From Escallonia rubra (Eukaryota > Streptophyta > Magnoliopsida > Escalloniales > Escalloniaceae): a stretch of DNA of 64,000 nucleotides. Below are positions 11,132 to 20,511 of this stretch, piece after piece. The notes below the pieces were generated by a model, which was not told the DNA's origin, did not search any database, and saw only the letters and a program-made list of their open reading frames with translations. The translations under genes and the position numbers were made by a program. The stretch covers positions 62,001-126,000 of the forward strand of contig JAVXUO010002353.1 in assembly GCA_033065855.1 (NCBI GenBank), in the 5' to 3' direction. Each line of letters opens with the position of its first letter. The stretch's first letter is position 1.

Positions 11132-12743
11132 AGTAAAATTTGTCGTTCGTACCCGCATAATAAGCTTCCTATTCACTTGTGTGGTCAAATATACGACATG
11201 TGCTCGAATATACATTAATGCAAGGCACCTACTTTTTGGCCCATGAGGACCACAACTACATCATAATTCATGCTTTGCTGGGCTCTGTATCAGTAAGATA
11301 TATCATATATTTTGTTTTTAGTGATTAGTCTTCAGGAATCAGGAGTAGTTGCTCTAAACAAATTGCCAACAATTCTTCGTTTTGCTAGAGTGATTGGGGA
11401 TTATTTTTCTTTGTTATTTTAGGGGCTGTGTTAATTAAGCATAGACTAATATATGCAGAATGTAGCCAAAATCTTCTGGAGACAACAGAAACGTTGAATC
11501 TGGGTTATAGTTTATGACTGCGTCCAATTGATTTCACGTGATTCTGATGGCTCTTGAGAAGTCTTGGAAATGAAGTATCTGTGCTCCACCGGCCCTTGTT
11601 TATCTATGGATCAGTTGAAGCACCAACCTTTTGCCAAGTTACTGTCATCTTTGCATGAACTTGTGAAAGAAAGAGACATTTCCCTTTCCTTCCAAAACTC
11701 CGGAGAAGGATTAAGACACCTCTTCTCCGTGTTTATTGTTTGGTTCTTGTAGGTTGTAGGTCTGTCTGACAACATTGTAGTTTTTAGTATTGATTTCCTA
11801 AAAAATAAAAATAAAAATTAGTTATAGTTTTTATTTTTGTTTTTTTTAAAAAAAAAAAAAAAAAAAACTAGTAGATGTTTGATAGATCAGTTTTGGTTTT
11901 TGCCAATTTTTGCTTATTTTAAGAGGATTTTATTTTCCTTTATGGTCTTTATTTTCCAAAACGTAAGTTTCCATTATCACCAACCAACATCATAACGGCG
12001 GTGGCAACGACGGTGGGGTGGCGGCAGGTGAGGCGGTTCTGCCGGTGGCAACGACAGGATTATGACGGTAATGTAAGAGATCTGTTGCTGTAACAGCGTA
12101 TGGTGGTGGCGTTGGGACAAATCTGTGGTGGCGAGGCAGTGAGGTGATGAAGGTGGGGTGGATTGGGCTGCGAAAAGGGTGGTGAGTTGGTTTTCTGCTG
12201 GTGGTAGTGGTGGTGAAGGCTTAGAGGGTAAGTAGCGGTAGTGGTGAAAGTGATGAAATACAATGACTTCTTTAACATGTGTGAAGTTTGATGATTACAT
12301 CTCAAAACAAAAATCAAAACTCCAAAATGGAGTTTTCAAAAACAGTTTTGTTTTAAAAACTAGTTTTCAAAACTGAAGGGAATAAGAATGAAAAATGTCT
12401 GTCAAACGGAATTTTTTTCCTCAGTTTACAGAACAAGAGAAAATATTGAAAATAAAAACTCTGTCAGACACTACCATGATGTTCAATTTAAAGTTTTTGA
12501 GGATAATCACCTCTTGAGCAGTAGGGATCTTGCCCACCTAAGTTCTGCCACTGTGAGCAGTGGGCAAAAGTATTCTTCATGAGCAATTTCTATAACCAGA
12601 TGCTGGTGTGATTCAGGTGTTAGATTTGTCCAATCTTATTCACTTTGTACATTAGGCTGTCCTCCGTTTGTGTGCTACTCGCCTTGGCCGTGCTCAATAT
12701 GGTTGATGATGGGTGCACATGGACATGGTTACATGATCTGAAC
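11132..12743. other. Intergenic, no gene seen
   Basis: It contains an A homopolymer at about 11850-11868 and a G-rich repetitive patch at 11995-12235. Motifs TGTTTGATAGA near 11878 and the reverse complement of CCGTTTGACAGAC near 12395 hint at a further TIR element of about 0.5 kb, but the ends are too diverged to fix. Short open frames at 11564-11752 and 12060-12317 have no recognisable domain. Confidence 0.4.
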
Positions 12744-12986
12744 GAACAAACTTTGGCTGCTATTTAAGTTATAGGAATCTTCTTCCAACCCTGCATATAG
12801 TGACAATTAATAGTCGTTAAATATTTCTAATGACTTTTCTGTTAACACTTTTAACAATAATTCTTAGTAGCATTTTTTTAGCGTCACTAATTAAAAGTTA
12901 TTAGAAACATATAGCGACAATTAATTGTCGTATATGAGGGGTAAGAGAAAGATTTCTTCAACCTTAGTAGCAGTCAAATTTTTTCC
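12744..12986. mobile_element. 243-bp MITE, copy 1, 9-bp TSD
   Basis: The termini GAACAAACTTTGGCTGCTA and, in reverse complement, GGAAAAAATTTGACTGCTA form the inverted repeat. The flanks carry the identical 9-bp TSD GATCTGAAC (12735-12743 and 12987-12995), as for Mutator-like elements. The interior has short motifs such as TAGCGTCACTAA and GCGACAATTAATTGTCG. It is clearly homologous along its length to the 244-bp element at 55146-55389. Confidence 0.88.
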
Positions 12987-12995
12987 GATCTGAAC

Positions 12996-13676
12996 AAGGC
13001 GTGTATGCTCCATGCCAGGCCTAGATGTTTAATCGCCTTGTATTTTTAGATTTTGATGGTGCTTCTGAAACATTTCGTGACTCAGACAAGATGTCATTCA
13101 TCTTAAAATTCCTAACGCTTAAAGGATACACTAGGGGTCAGCAAATCAAGCGTGGAGGTTCAATTAAATTACTTGGCATTCATAGCTAAGCAAGTAGAAC
13201 CTTCATGAGCCATCCTTATCTTTATGTTGTGATGGTTTCCAGAAATGCATGTGGCCTTTATGTGCTTTCGTTTTCGGCATTTATCTGTTCAGCATTTCCA
13301 CTTTTACATTGAAACTGACTCCATTGTTGTGTGTAATTCAACCAGATACTGGTCGCGTCTTATATGAAAACGGAATGATTGATCTTTGATCTCTAACCTG
13401 AAAAAGTTAACCTAAGAGAATATTTGTCTTGATCCCACATCTCTAATGCAGTGAACATTTACACCAGAAATTACAGCAGGCAGAGATAGTCTCCACCTAT
13501 TCCTTTGCCAAAGAAGAACAACTTTTCAAACATGTCAACATCAATTTGTGGTCACAAATCATGCTAAGAGCCTGTGACCCAATTGCTATGAGTAAGATAT
13601 GGTTAAGTAATGCAGTATGCATGAACAGGAAAATATCTCCGGTGGTCCTTTGGCCAAGTTGTATCTGGGATTGATT
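12996..13676. other. Intergenic, no gene seen
   Basis: Average-composition sequence with no recognisable exon, TIR or tandem repeat. Confidence 0.4.
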
Positions 13677-13895
13677 TTTCTTTTTTTAGTTGGACGATAA
13701 GGGATATCCTCGGGTTAGCTTTAGCGTCAATCAAAACTAAGTCTCCTCCCCGGACGATTTTAAAGGCGCACCCCCCACATCGGCCTGGTGCATTCAGAAG
13801 AATTTTTTTCTCTGGGTACTGGCCCCAAGGCTTGAACTCAGGAAATCAAGGTAAGGAATATACTTTCTTGACCACCTGGCTAACCCGTTGGGGTT
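13677..13895 (-). mobile_element. tRNA-derived SINE
   Basis: Read on the minus strand, the element begins near 13895 (CAACCCCAACGGG). It has a pol III A-box-like TAGCCAGGTGG (13872-13882) and, about 30 bases on, a B-box-like GAGTTCAAGCC (13829-13839). It ends in an A-rich tail (CTAAAAAAAGAAAAA, seen as T-rich at 13677-13691 on the + strand). Spacing and tail fit a plant tRNA-derived SINE of about 220 bp. Its head directly abuts the CACTA element that begins at 13899. Confidence 0.7.
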
Positions 13896-14488
13896 GATCA
13901 CTACAAGGAATAAGGCTTTTAGCGACGGGAAAATCCGTCGCTAAAAGCCTATATTCCGTCGCTAAAAGATTTAGCGACGGAACACCCGTCGCTAAAAATC
14001 CCTCGTATAAAAGGCCGTTACTAAAAGTTTTGCGACGGAATTATAAAATTCGTCGTCTAATATAGAAAGTTTGGCGACGGATTTATTTCTAAATTAGCGA
14101 CGGAATATCCGTCGCTAATTATGTTTACGTTTTTTTTATTTATTTCCTTTTTTAAGAAAATTAGCGACGGATAAAACTTTTAGCGATAGAATTAATCCGT
14201 CGCTTAAAGTCATTTTTTTTAACTTTTTTTTAATTTTTTAATTCCTAAACCTGTAATAAAAAACTCAAACCAATTGGGTCTCATCCTCCGTCAACAATCT
14301 CAATATTTCAAACGCACGATTAACAATCTAAAATCATCAATTAACAACCTAAAATTATCGATCAATAATCACAATTAACAACCTAAAATTATCAAACAAA
14401 TAGTCAATGTTCAAATAACACAAAATTGTTCAAAATTTACATATCCGATGCGATTAATTTAAAATATTGTCTAATTACTGCTCAGAGT

Positions 14489-14934
14489 TCAACATTGGGG
14501 GAAAGCAATTTTTTCACAAGTGCTATGATCAAACACCAGCACTTGAAAACGCATTTGCCCCATGTGTTCAAAGATTACAAAGTCTCCTAGATAAAGGTCA
14601 TGCTGCTGCACGAATTCGTTCCAACCCTCTTCGAAGCAAAGTTCCTCTTGGCCAACCTTCTTCTTCAATTTAACAGGCCATGACCCCTTGCGGCTGGTTA
14701 AAGTTGCTTCAAATCTCAATGTGGTAAGCAATCTGCAAAATGCTACCGGTATGGCCTAACATATTCATAATACAATAAGACATGTAAGTTTTTAACCAAC
14801 GATAAAAATTTTAACACGCACGAAAACACAGAGAAAGCGAGATGACATACAAGTTCTGCATGAAAACCAGGCATCATGACCTTGAAGAAGTGCCTGCCGA
14901 CTGAAACATCCATGTTCACCGAAGCAGAAGCCAT
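14489..14934 (-). CDS. Captured B3 DNA-binding domain gene (REM-like), two exons, open
   Basis: The gene lies wholly inside the CACTA element. Exon 1 (14851-14934) encodes MASASVNMDVSVGRHFFKV and continues to FHAEL, with a GTATGT donor. Exon 2 begins after an AG at 14756 and runs 14489-14755: IPVAFCRLLTTL, SRKGSWPVKLKKK, ELCFEEGWNEFVQQHDL, GDFVIFEH, FDHSTCEK. Together they form a complete B3 fold of about 116 residues, with no frame break, ending in a stop shortly after the domain. Known REM-type proteins carry further domains, so this is a single-domain, microprotein-sized version. Whether it is expressed cannot be seen. The open frame may reflect recent capture, or selection. Confidence 0.8.
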
Positions 14935-15353
14935 TTAACCTACTTTAACATGAAAAACCAATCGGGCATTATTCAATTGATGAGCATCAATTTTATAGCT
15001 GAATTAAATCTATTACTGCAAAGTCTCCTAGATAGCTATTGCATTACTGCAAAAATGGGAAATGTAATCTAAGAGAATGCATAGTTCAAATTCTATTATT
15101 TCCCTTTCTGTAGCTTACATGGTGGGGGACTACATGAGCATTGACTCTAAAACCAGGAGATGACCATCTATCTAATAAAACCACCAACAAATCTAATAAC
15201 TATATCCAGATCACTATTGACAAATGAACGCTCAAATATTCAGATCTTGTATCTTTACTACAACCTACACAAAGGCATACATTATTTAGTATTCCATACA
15301 AAAGGAACAAATGCTCATCTTATGACGCTCAAATATTCAGCAACAAGGTTGGG

Positions 15354-15470
15354 GTGGTCGAAACGTGGCTGAGGAAGCACCGTCTGGTCTTCACCGGAGC
15401 CACCAGACACCCTTTTACCCTCAGCATCCGGGATGGCACTGTTGACTTCAAATCCTTCAAGAAATGGCTG
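15354..15470 (+). pseudogene. Captured first exon of a TENA/THI-4 family gene
   Basis: The + strand encodes [18 protein letters not shown] followed by [20 protein letters not shown], then a GTAAAG donor at 15471. This matches the N-terminus of plant TENA_E-type proteins (aminopyrimidine aminohydrolase, thiamin salvage). From family knowledge, the next exon should begin with the GQDYLFVR segment, and it is not present. The upstream bases (GTTGGGGTGGTCGAAACG) keep the frame but show no obvious initiator ATG in that frame. It is a fragment within the CACTA element and not a functional enzyme gene. Confidence 0.8.
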
Positions 15471-15479
15471 GTAAAGTTT

Positions 15480-17592
15480 TCCGGTCACATTCACCATTTA
15501 CTGTTAATTTCTGTTTTTCTTAACAGCGCTCAGAAATCCTAATCATCTAAGACTATACTGCGTTCTCTTATTTCAATTGTAAATGAAACATCTGGTTTGA
15601 CTTTTCAACTTAATGAGTGGGTAGTCTATGTTTGAGGAACAACTGATCAAAGAGCTTAAGCTTAAGCCATTAGACTTGAGAACGAGCGTAACGAAACAAT
15701 GTTTATTATGCTAATTAGATCAAGTAAAATTTTATTCATAGTACCAGTACAACTTGCCACTAATGGGACTTATATATAGTATGTAGGAAAAAAATGATAA
15801 CAGATAAGTAATACGGAGTAAAAGATAACGTAAGGAACTAATCTAGCTTATCATTATCTTTTAACTTCCTTAATCCAGATTAATAAGCCTTGTCCCACAT
15901 GTTCTGATATTGCTTTAACACTCCCCTCCTCGTGTATGACCCTTTCCCTTGATTGCAATTTGCATATGGAGAGACAGAGATATGAAGGTGTCTCGACCCA
16001 GTGCACAGACAACATCGTGAAGAACCTAAGAGAGATATATAAATGGGGCCGAATGCAAGTGGGAAGTAAGAGTGTAATCGAAGACCGTGCTCACGAGCTC
16101 ATATCATGATAAGTTATCATTTGCTTTGAAAGTTTAAGTTACAGATATGAAACAATGTAGTAGCAGGTTATAACTAGCTTAAGTGTTGCAATGATGAGAT
16201 CGCATGGTTCAAGAAAGAAGCTTTTTGGCTGTGCACGGGCTAGGCTTATTTGAGGCTGGAGCTCAGCATTCGCCTAAAGCTCAAAAAGTTATGTCGAAGT
16301 TGACCTCGAGGATGTGTTCATTGGAGTTTTTAGGACACCATATCAATTTGTCCAGGCTCCTCGTTTTAAAAAGAGTCCAAGTTGAGGTCTTTGTGTGAGC
16401 TTGACTCCTTTAACAAGTGAATCGCAACATAGTAAGGGATTCGTGTGTGTGTGAAACGAGTGGGCCTACGTAAGGAGTATATATATGAACACTACAACTT
16501 TGTTCAAGCTGCCCGGCTTATTTACTAGATGAAGTCCGGTGCATTTGTTAATTGAAACAGCACAAATGAGCCATGAACGTGCCGATCAGCATGGCCTACT
16601 GTCAACTTTGAGGTTATATGCATAACTGAATGAGCAAAATGATATTATATCTGCAATTGTGAAGATGAAATTTCAATTAGGTTTCCTATTGTTGTAAAGA
16701 ACCTTCACATTTAGGCGCAAGTCTCAACTCAAATTTAAGGTTGCTGTTTTTCCTTTGCAATTATTCAAGTGGTGAACCATGAGAGCTCATAGATACTAAG
16801 CCTTCTTGAACAAAAAGCATCAGTTGGAAAAGAGGTTGGCTCCTCGGTTGTGATTCTGAGTTTTTGGTCAATAATGATACTTACTATTACAATGCAGGGA
16901 CAGGATTATATTTTTGTTAGAGCATTTGTTCCTTGGTGCCTTCTGATGCCCATTTTAGCAACCAAAATGGGTGCAATTTTTTAGTTCTCTTAGTTTTTTT
17001 TTTGGTCTAGTTCTCTTTAGTTTGAATAGCTTAACAAGGTAAATATCCCAGTGATTATATCTGGTTCCCCTTCAATATCACAATACATTTTCTTTTCTTT
17101 TTGGGTTGAGGCTACTTGGGGCTAACTTCTATAATGGGAGATTAGCCATTCCCTGTCGGTGCTCTTGCAGGTTAAAGACTTTACATGAACTTTGTTGCCG
17201 AACCCTTTAAGAAGTGTCATTCAAGAGACTTAGAAAGATTTACGTCCCAAGTTCGATGTCAAAAAGGGACGAACGACTCTATAACAATAATTTTTACATT
17301 GAGTCGTTGCTACAAATCTTTTAGCAACAATCATCACCCCTGTTATCGATTTCTAAAAATTCCTCATCAGACTAACAATTTGATCCTAAGAGCATAAGCT
17401 AATACGGAGTAGATCACTACACGTTACAATCATAAGAAACACAAAGAATATGTATAAATGTTGCACAAGAATTGAATAAATAAGACTAAACGGAACTTAC
17501 CTTAAGGCACAATAGCCGGCGGCAGTGGAGGGCGGCGTCGTCAGTGGCGCGACGACGGTGGTAGTCTTTTCACGCGGCGGCAGTGGAGGGAG
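15480..17592. other. Internal filler of the CACTA element
   Basis: No transposase or host domain was recognised in this 2.1-kb part of the element. It is AT-rich, and TATA-like and CACTCCCC-containing sequence near 15760-15960 recalls retrotransposon LTR DNA without defined ends. Confidence 0.4.
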
Positions 17593-17682
17593 GGGTCACC
17601 GTGTAGGGGGATCGCCGAAAGTGGGTCACCGTGTAGGGGGATCGCCGGAAGTGGGTCACCGTGGAGGTTGGTCGCCGGAGCA
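17593..17682 (+). repeat. Three 30-bp tandem repeats in the CACTA element
   Basis: GGGTCACCGTGTAGGGGGAT and the following GCCGAAAGT-type bases repeat three times with a 30-bp period (starts 17593, 17623, 17653), the last copy diverged. An open frame reads through them as Gly/His/Ser-rich sequence, but no known domain is present. Confidence 0.8.
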
Positions 17683-18107
17683 GAACATCGGTGGGAGATT
17701 TTTCAGATAGAGAAACGGGGGAAGAGAAAGAAAGGCAGATCTGGTTGATTTAATCGAGGACTTTTAGCGACGGATTGGGCCCGTCGCTAAAAGTTCGTCG
17801 GTAAATCACGATATCTATCGACGGTAGTTTTGGCAACGGATTCCTTCCATCCCTAAAACAATTTTATAAAACCCTCGAAAAAATTAATTTTATAAAAACG
17901 TTTTAGCGACGGTAATTTCGTCGCTAAAAGACCGCTGCAAAAAAATTGTCGGCAACAACTTTCGCCGACGGTAACTTCGTTGGTAATAAGTTTTTAACGA
18001 CGGAATTTTACCGACGGTGGTATCCGTCGGTTAAACTCATTTTTACCGACAGATTGTTATCCGTCGGTAAAACTCCGTCGCTAAAAACGTGTTTTTTTGT
18101 AGTGGAT

Positions 18108-18475
18108 GCTACAAAAGTGTAGCATCTACCTTTAGCTCTAGAGGGGTTCTGTTATTCTTATGCTTTCACTTAATTTTTGATACTAACTATCATGTCCAAA
18201 TGGCATGTCTAAAATCATCACAATGCCAAAAACAGAAAGGTTACAGATAACAGCCACTAGACTTCAGTTATTACCAATCCCATTTGGTTTACTTTCCGGA
18301 ATTAGAGAATCATGTTCTTCCATTCTCCCCTATCCGCAAGCATTCTCTGCTAAGATTGCTCGAGTCTGAAGTTTCGATGGCAATCTTGCACTTCAAAATT
18401 TGTCCCTCGGCTTAGTTTATGGTGCGTTCTTTCTTCTTTTTCCTTGCATAGCAGTGGGATTACCAGTAAATACCT
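18108..18475. other. Short spacer between two transposons
   Basis: It begins with the right part of a perfect 9-bp inverted repeat, GATGCTACA/TGTAGCATC (18105-18126), touching the CACTA end. No gene seen. Confidence 0.5.
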
Positions 18476-19395
18476 AAACTTTCGTCGTTTATTTTAGTCC
18501 TCTGAACTATTCCCGCTTTTTTATTTTGGTCCCTGTACTTTAAAATCCGTTAAATCAGTCAATGTACTTTGTGCCGTCATCAAATAGATCCCTCCGTTGG
18601 GATTTCCTATCAAAAAAGACCACGTGACAGACACATGGTCTTTTTTGAAGGGTATTTCTGGCAAGCGAAGACAAATGGAGAATCCAAGGTCCATGCCCAC
18701 GACCCTGATCCGGTACGAGAACCAGAAGCGCCGGGACTGGAACATGTTCGGGCAGTACCTGCGCAACCACCGGTCGCCGCTCTCCCTCGCCCGCTGCAGC
18801 GGCGCCCACGTCCTCGAGTTCCTCCGCTACCTCAACCAGTTCGGCCACCCTTTCCCCACCCGCTAAGGTCCATGCCCAACCCTACCCTTTCTTCGGCCAC
18901 CCTTCCCCACCCGCCCCCTGCCCCTGCCCCCTCTGCCAGGCCTGGGGCAGCCTCGATGCCCTCATCGGTCTCCTCTGCGCCGCCTTTGAGGAGAACGAAG
19001 GCCACCCCAAGTCGAACCCGTTCGGGGCGCTGCCGTCCGATTTTACCTCCGCAAAATCCGTGATTCACAGTCCAAAGCACGGGGGATCAGCTATGAGAAG
19101 AAGAAGCGACACCCACCCTATTACTCTTCTGATCTCGGCCGTTCGTTTCAAGAACCCTTCCGATCTTGGCGATGGCTGCCGGAGCGACCAGATAAACCAG
19201 TAGCTTGCTGGAAATACCCTTCAAAAAACGACCCCGTGCCTGTCACGTGGTCTCTTTTGACGGGAAATCCCAACGGAGGGTTCTATTTGATGACGGAACA
19301 AAGTACGAGGATTGAGTTAACGGATTTTAAAATACAGGGACCAAAATAAAAAAGCGGGGATAGTTCAGGGGACTAAAATAATATTAACCCTTTAT
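18476..19395. mobile_element. Long-TIR element carrying an ALOG/LSH gene copy
   Basis: Inverted repeats of about 190 bp, roughly 18476-18666 and 19203-19394, share blocks such as TTTTTTATTTTGGTCCCTGTA, trimmed here to TTTTGGTCCCTGTA, plus CCGTTGGGATTTCC and GAAGGGTATTTC. The exact termini and TSD could not be fixed, so the superfamily is open; long TIRs with acquired gene sequence fit a Pack-MULE best. The interior (18695-19110) is GC-rich host gene sequence. Confidence 0.75.
18695..19110 (+). pseudogene. Captured ALOG-domain (LSH family) gene copy, frame broken
   Basis: The first half encodes [39 protein letters not shown] and [10 protein letters not shown], the N-terminal ALOG domain of LIGHT-SENSITIVE SHORT HYPOCOTYL proteins, plant-specific DNA-binding developmental regulators. 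A stop codon follows at about 18864 (PTR then TAA). The second half continues in another frame: [45 protein letters not shown], and near the end [13 protein letters not shown]. Order and content match a near-complete ALOG domain with at least two frame lesions. Lying between long inverted repeats, it is an acquired, decayed copy. Confidence 0.88.
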
Positions 19396-19514
19396 TTTAA
19401 AAGGTACATCTATTTTACGGGCATAACGAATTTCAGGATGTATCTCCTTCAAGAAGTGCAACGATGGCCCTAGGGAATCCTTGATAAAGGTGAACAGTAT
19501 TTTCGGAACACAAC
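19396..19514. other. Spacer before the hAT element
   Basis: Short AT-rich sequence whose right end (AACACAAC, 19507-19514) is the left TSD of the hAT element. Confidence 0.6.
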
Positions 19515-20259
19515 TAGGGATGGCAATGGGGCAGGTCGGATGCGGGTTTCACAAAATCCGCACCCGCCCCGCCATGCCAAATATGCAGCCTCGCCCCGCC
19601 TTGCACTTCCATTTTAAAGATTAAAAGTACAAATTTAGAGAACTCATCCGGCGACGGATCTATTACCGGCGACAGATCTGTGACCGCGGAGGAGTGGGGA
19701 TTCGCCGGTGGATGGACCAAGATCAACAATCGGCGTTCGTGGACAGTGGTTGTCCGGTCTCCGGACAGATTTGCTTTTAGATTTTCATCAAGGACATGGT
19801 TAGGAGGTGCGTGGGAAGGAAACGACGGAAGGCCGATGAACCGAACGGCGAACAACAGATGAATGGCGACGGCAAAAGGCGAACGGCGATGGCAAAAGGT
19901 GACAGAAGGCGAAGCAAGTTCGTGACGTGCTTGGGGTCACCGGTCGACTGCGTACCTACTTGGGAGTGCGGCGGCTGTAGGAGAAGAAGGGAAGGGGAAT
20001 GGGGAGAAAGGAGGCTAGGGTTTTTTCAATAGTTAATATAAATGGAGTATGGACGGTTGAGATTAAACCTTGATCAAGGTATAAAGGGGAGCGGGGCGGG
20101 GCGGTGACACTGAAAATCATACCCGCCCCGTATCCGCTGCGGGTTTTAAAAATAAATACCAAATCCGCCCCATGACCCTGTTATAGTTAAAAAAATCCGC
20201 TCCTATAGGAGTGGGGTGGGGCGGATATCTGCCGGGTGCGGGTTGAATTGCCATCCTTA
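19515..20259. mobile_element. Non-autonomous hAT element, 745 bp, 8-bp TSD
   Basis: It begins TAGGGATGGCAATGGGG and ends with the reverse complement of TAAGGATGGCAATTC. It is flanked by the identical 8-bp TSD AACACAAC (19507-19514 and 20260-20267), the hAT signature. Subterminal regions are rich in GCGGG/CCCGC motifs in both orientations. No transposase domain was seen, and the open frames inside do not look like host genes. Confidence 0.9.
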
Positions 20260-20511
20260 AACACAACAGGATACGTTATTCCTTCAACTCTAATGGGAAA
20301 ACTAAAATCTTTACAAGTACGCCAATGTACATGATTTTAAAGAAGAAATGTACAGATTTTAACTCTTGCAAATTGAAGTATTGGTTTGGCACAGTAACAC
20401 TGCAGCTCTAGATATAAGGAGTTTCAATCCCGTCTTGCCCTGAGCAAAAATTGTTTCTATCTAGTGTATGTGCTTTGGAGAACGATTACCAATTCTCCTA
20501 AGCCATTATTG

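Larger units (their letters stand above)
13899..18104. mobile_element. Non-autonomous CACTA (En/Spm) element with captured genes
   Basis: The 4206-bp element starts CACTACAAGG and ends TTTTTTTGTAGTG. It is flanked by the 3-bp TSD GAT (13896-13898 and 18105-18107). Both subterminal regions (13914-14210 and 17760-18090) are packed with direct and inverted copies of TTTTAGCGACGG and variants such as TACCGACGG, the repeated subterminal motifs expected of CACTA elements. No transposase was recognised. The interior holds a B3-domain gene on the minus strand (14489-14934), a TENA exon (15354-15470), long AT-rich filler (15480-17500), and a GC-rich block with three 30-bp repeats (17593-17682). Confidence 0.93.

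Noticed and set aside
11875-12470. Possible TIR element with TGTTTGATAGA/CCGTTTGACAGAC ends
   Set aside because: The ends are short and diverged and no TSD could be matched.
19514-19855. 113-codon minus-strand frame
   Set aside because: It lies inside the hAT element, includes its terminal repeat, and shows no transposase motif.
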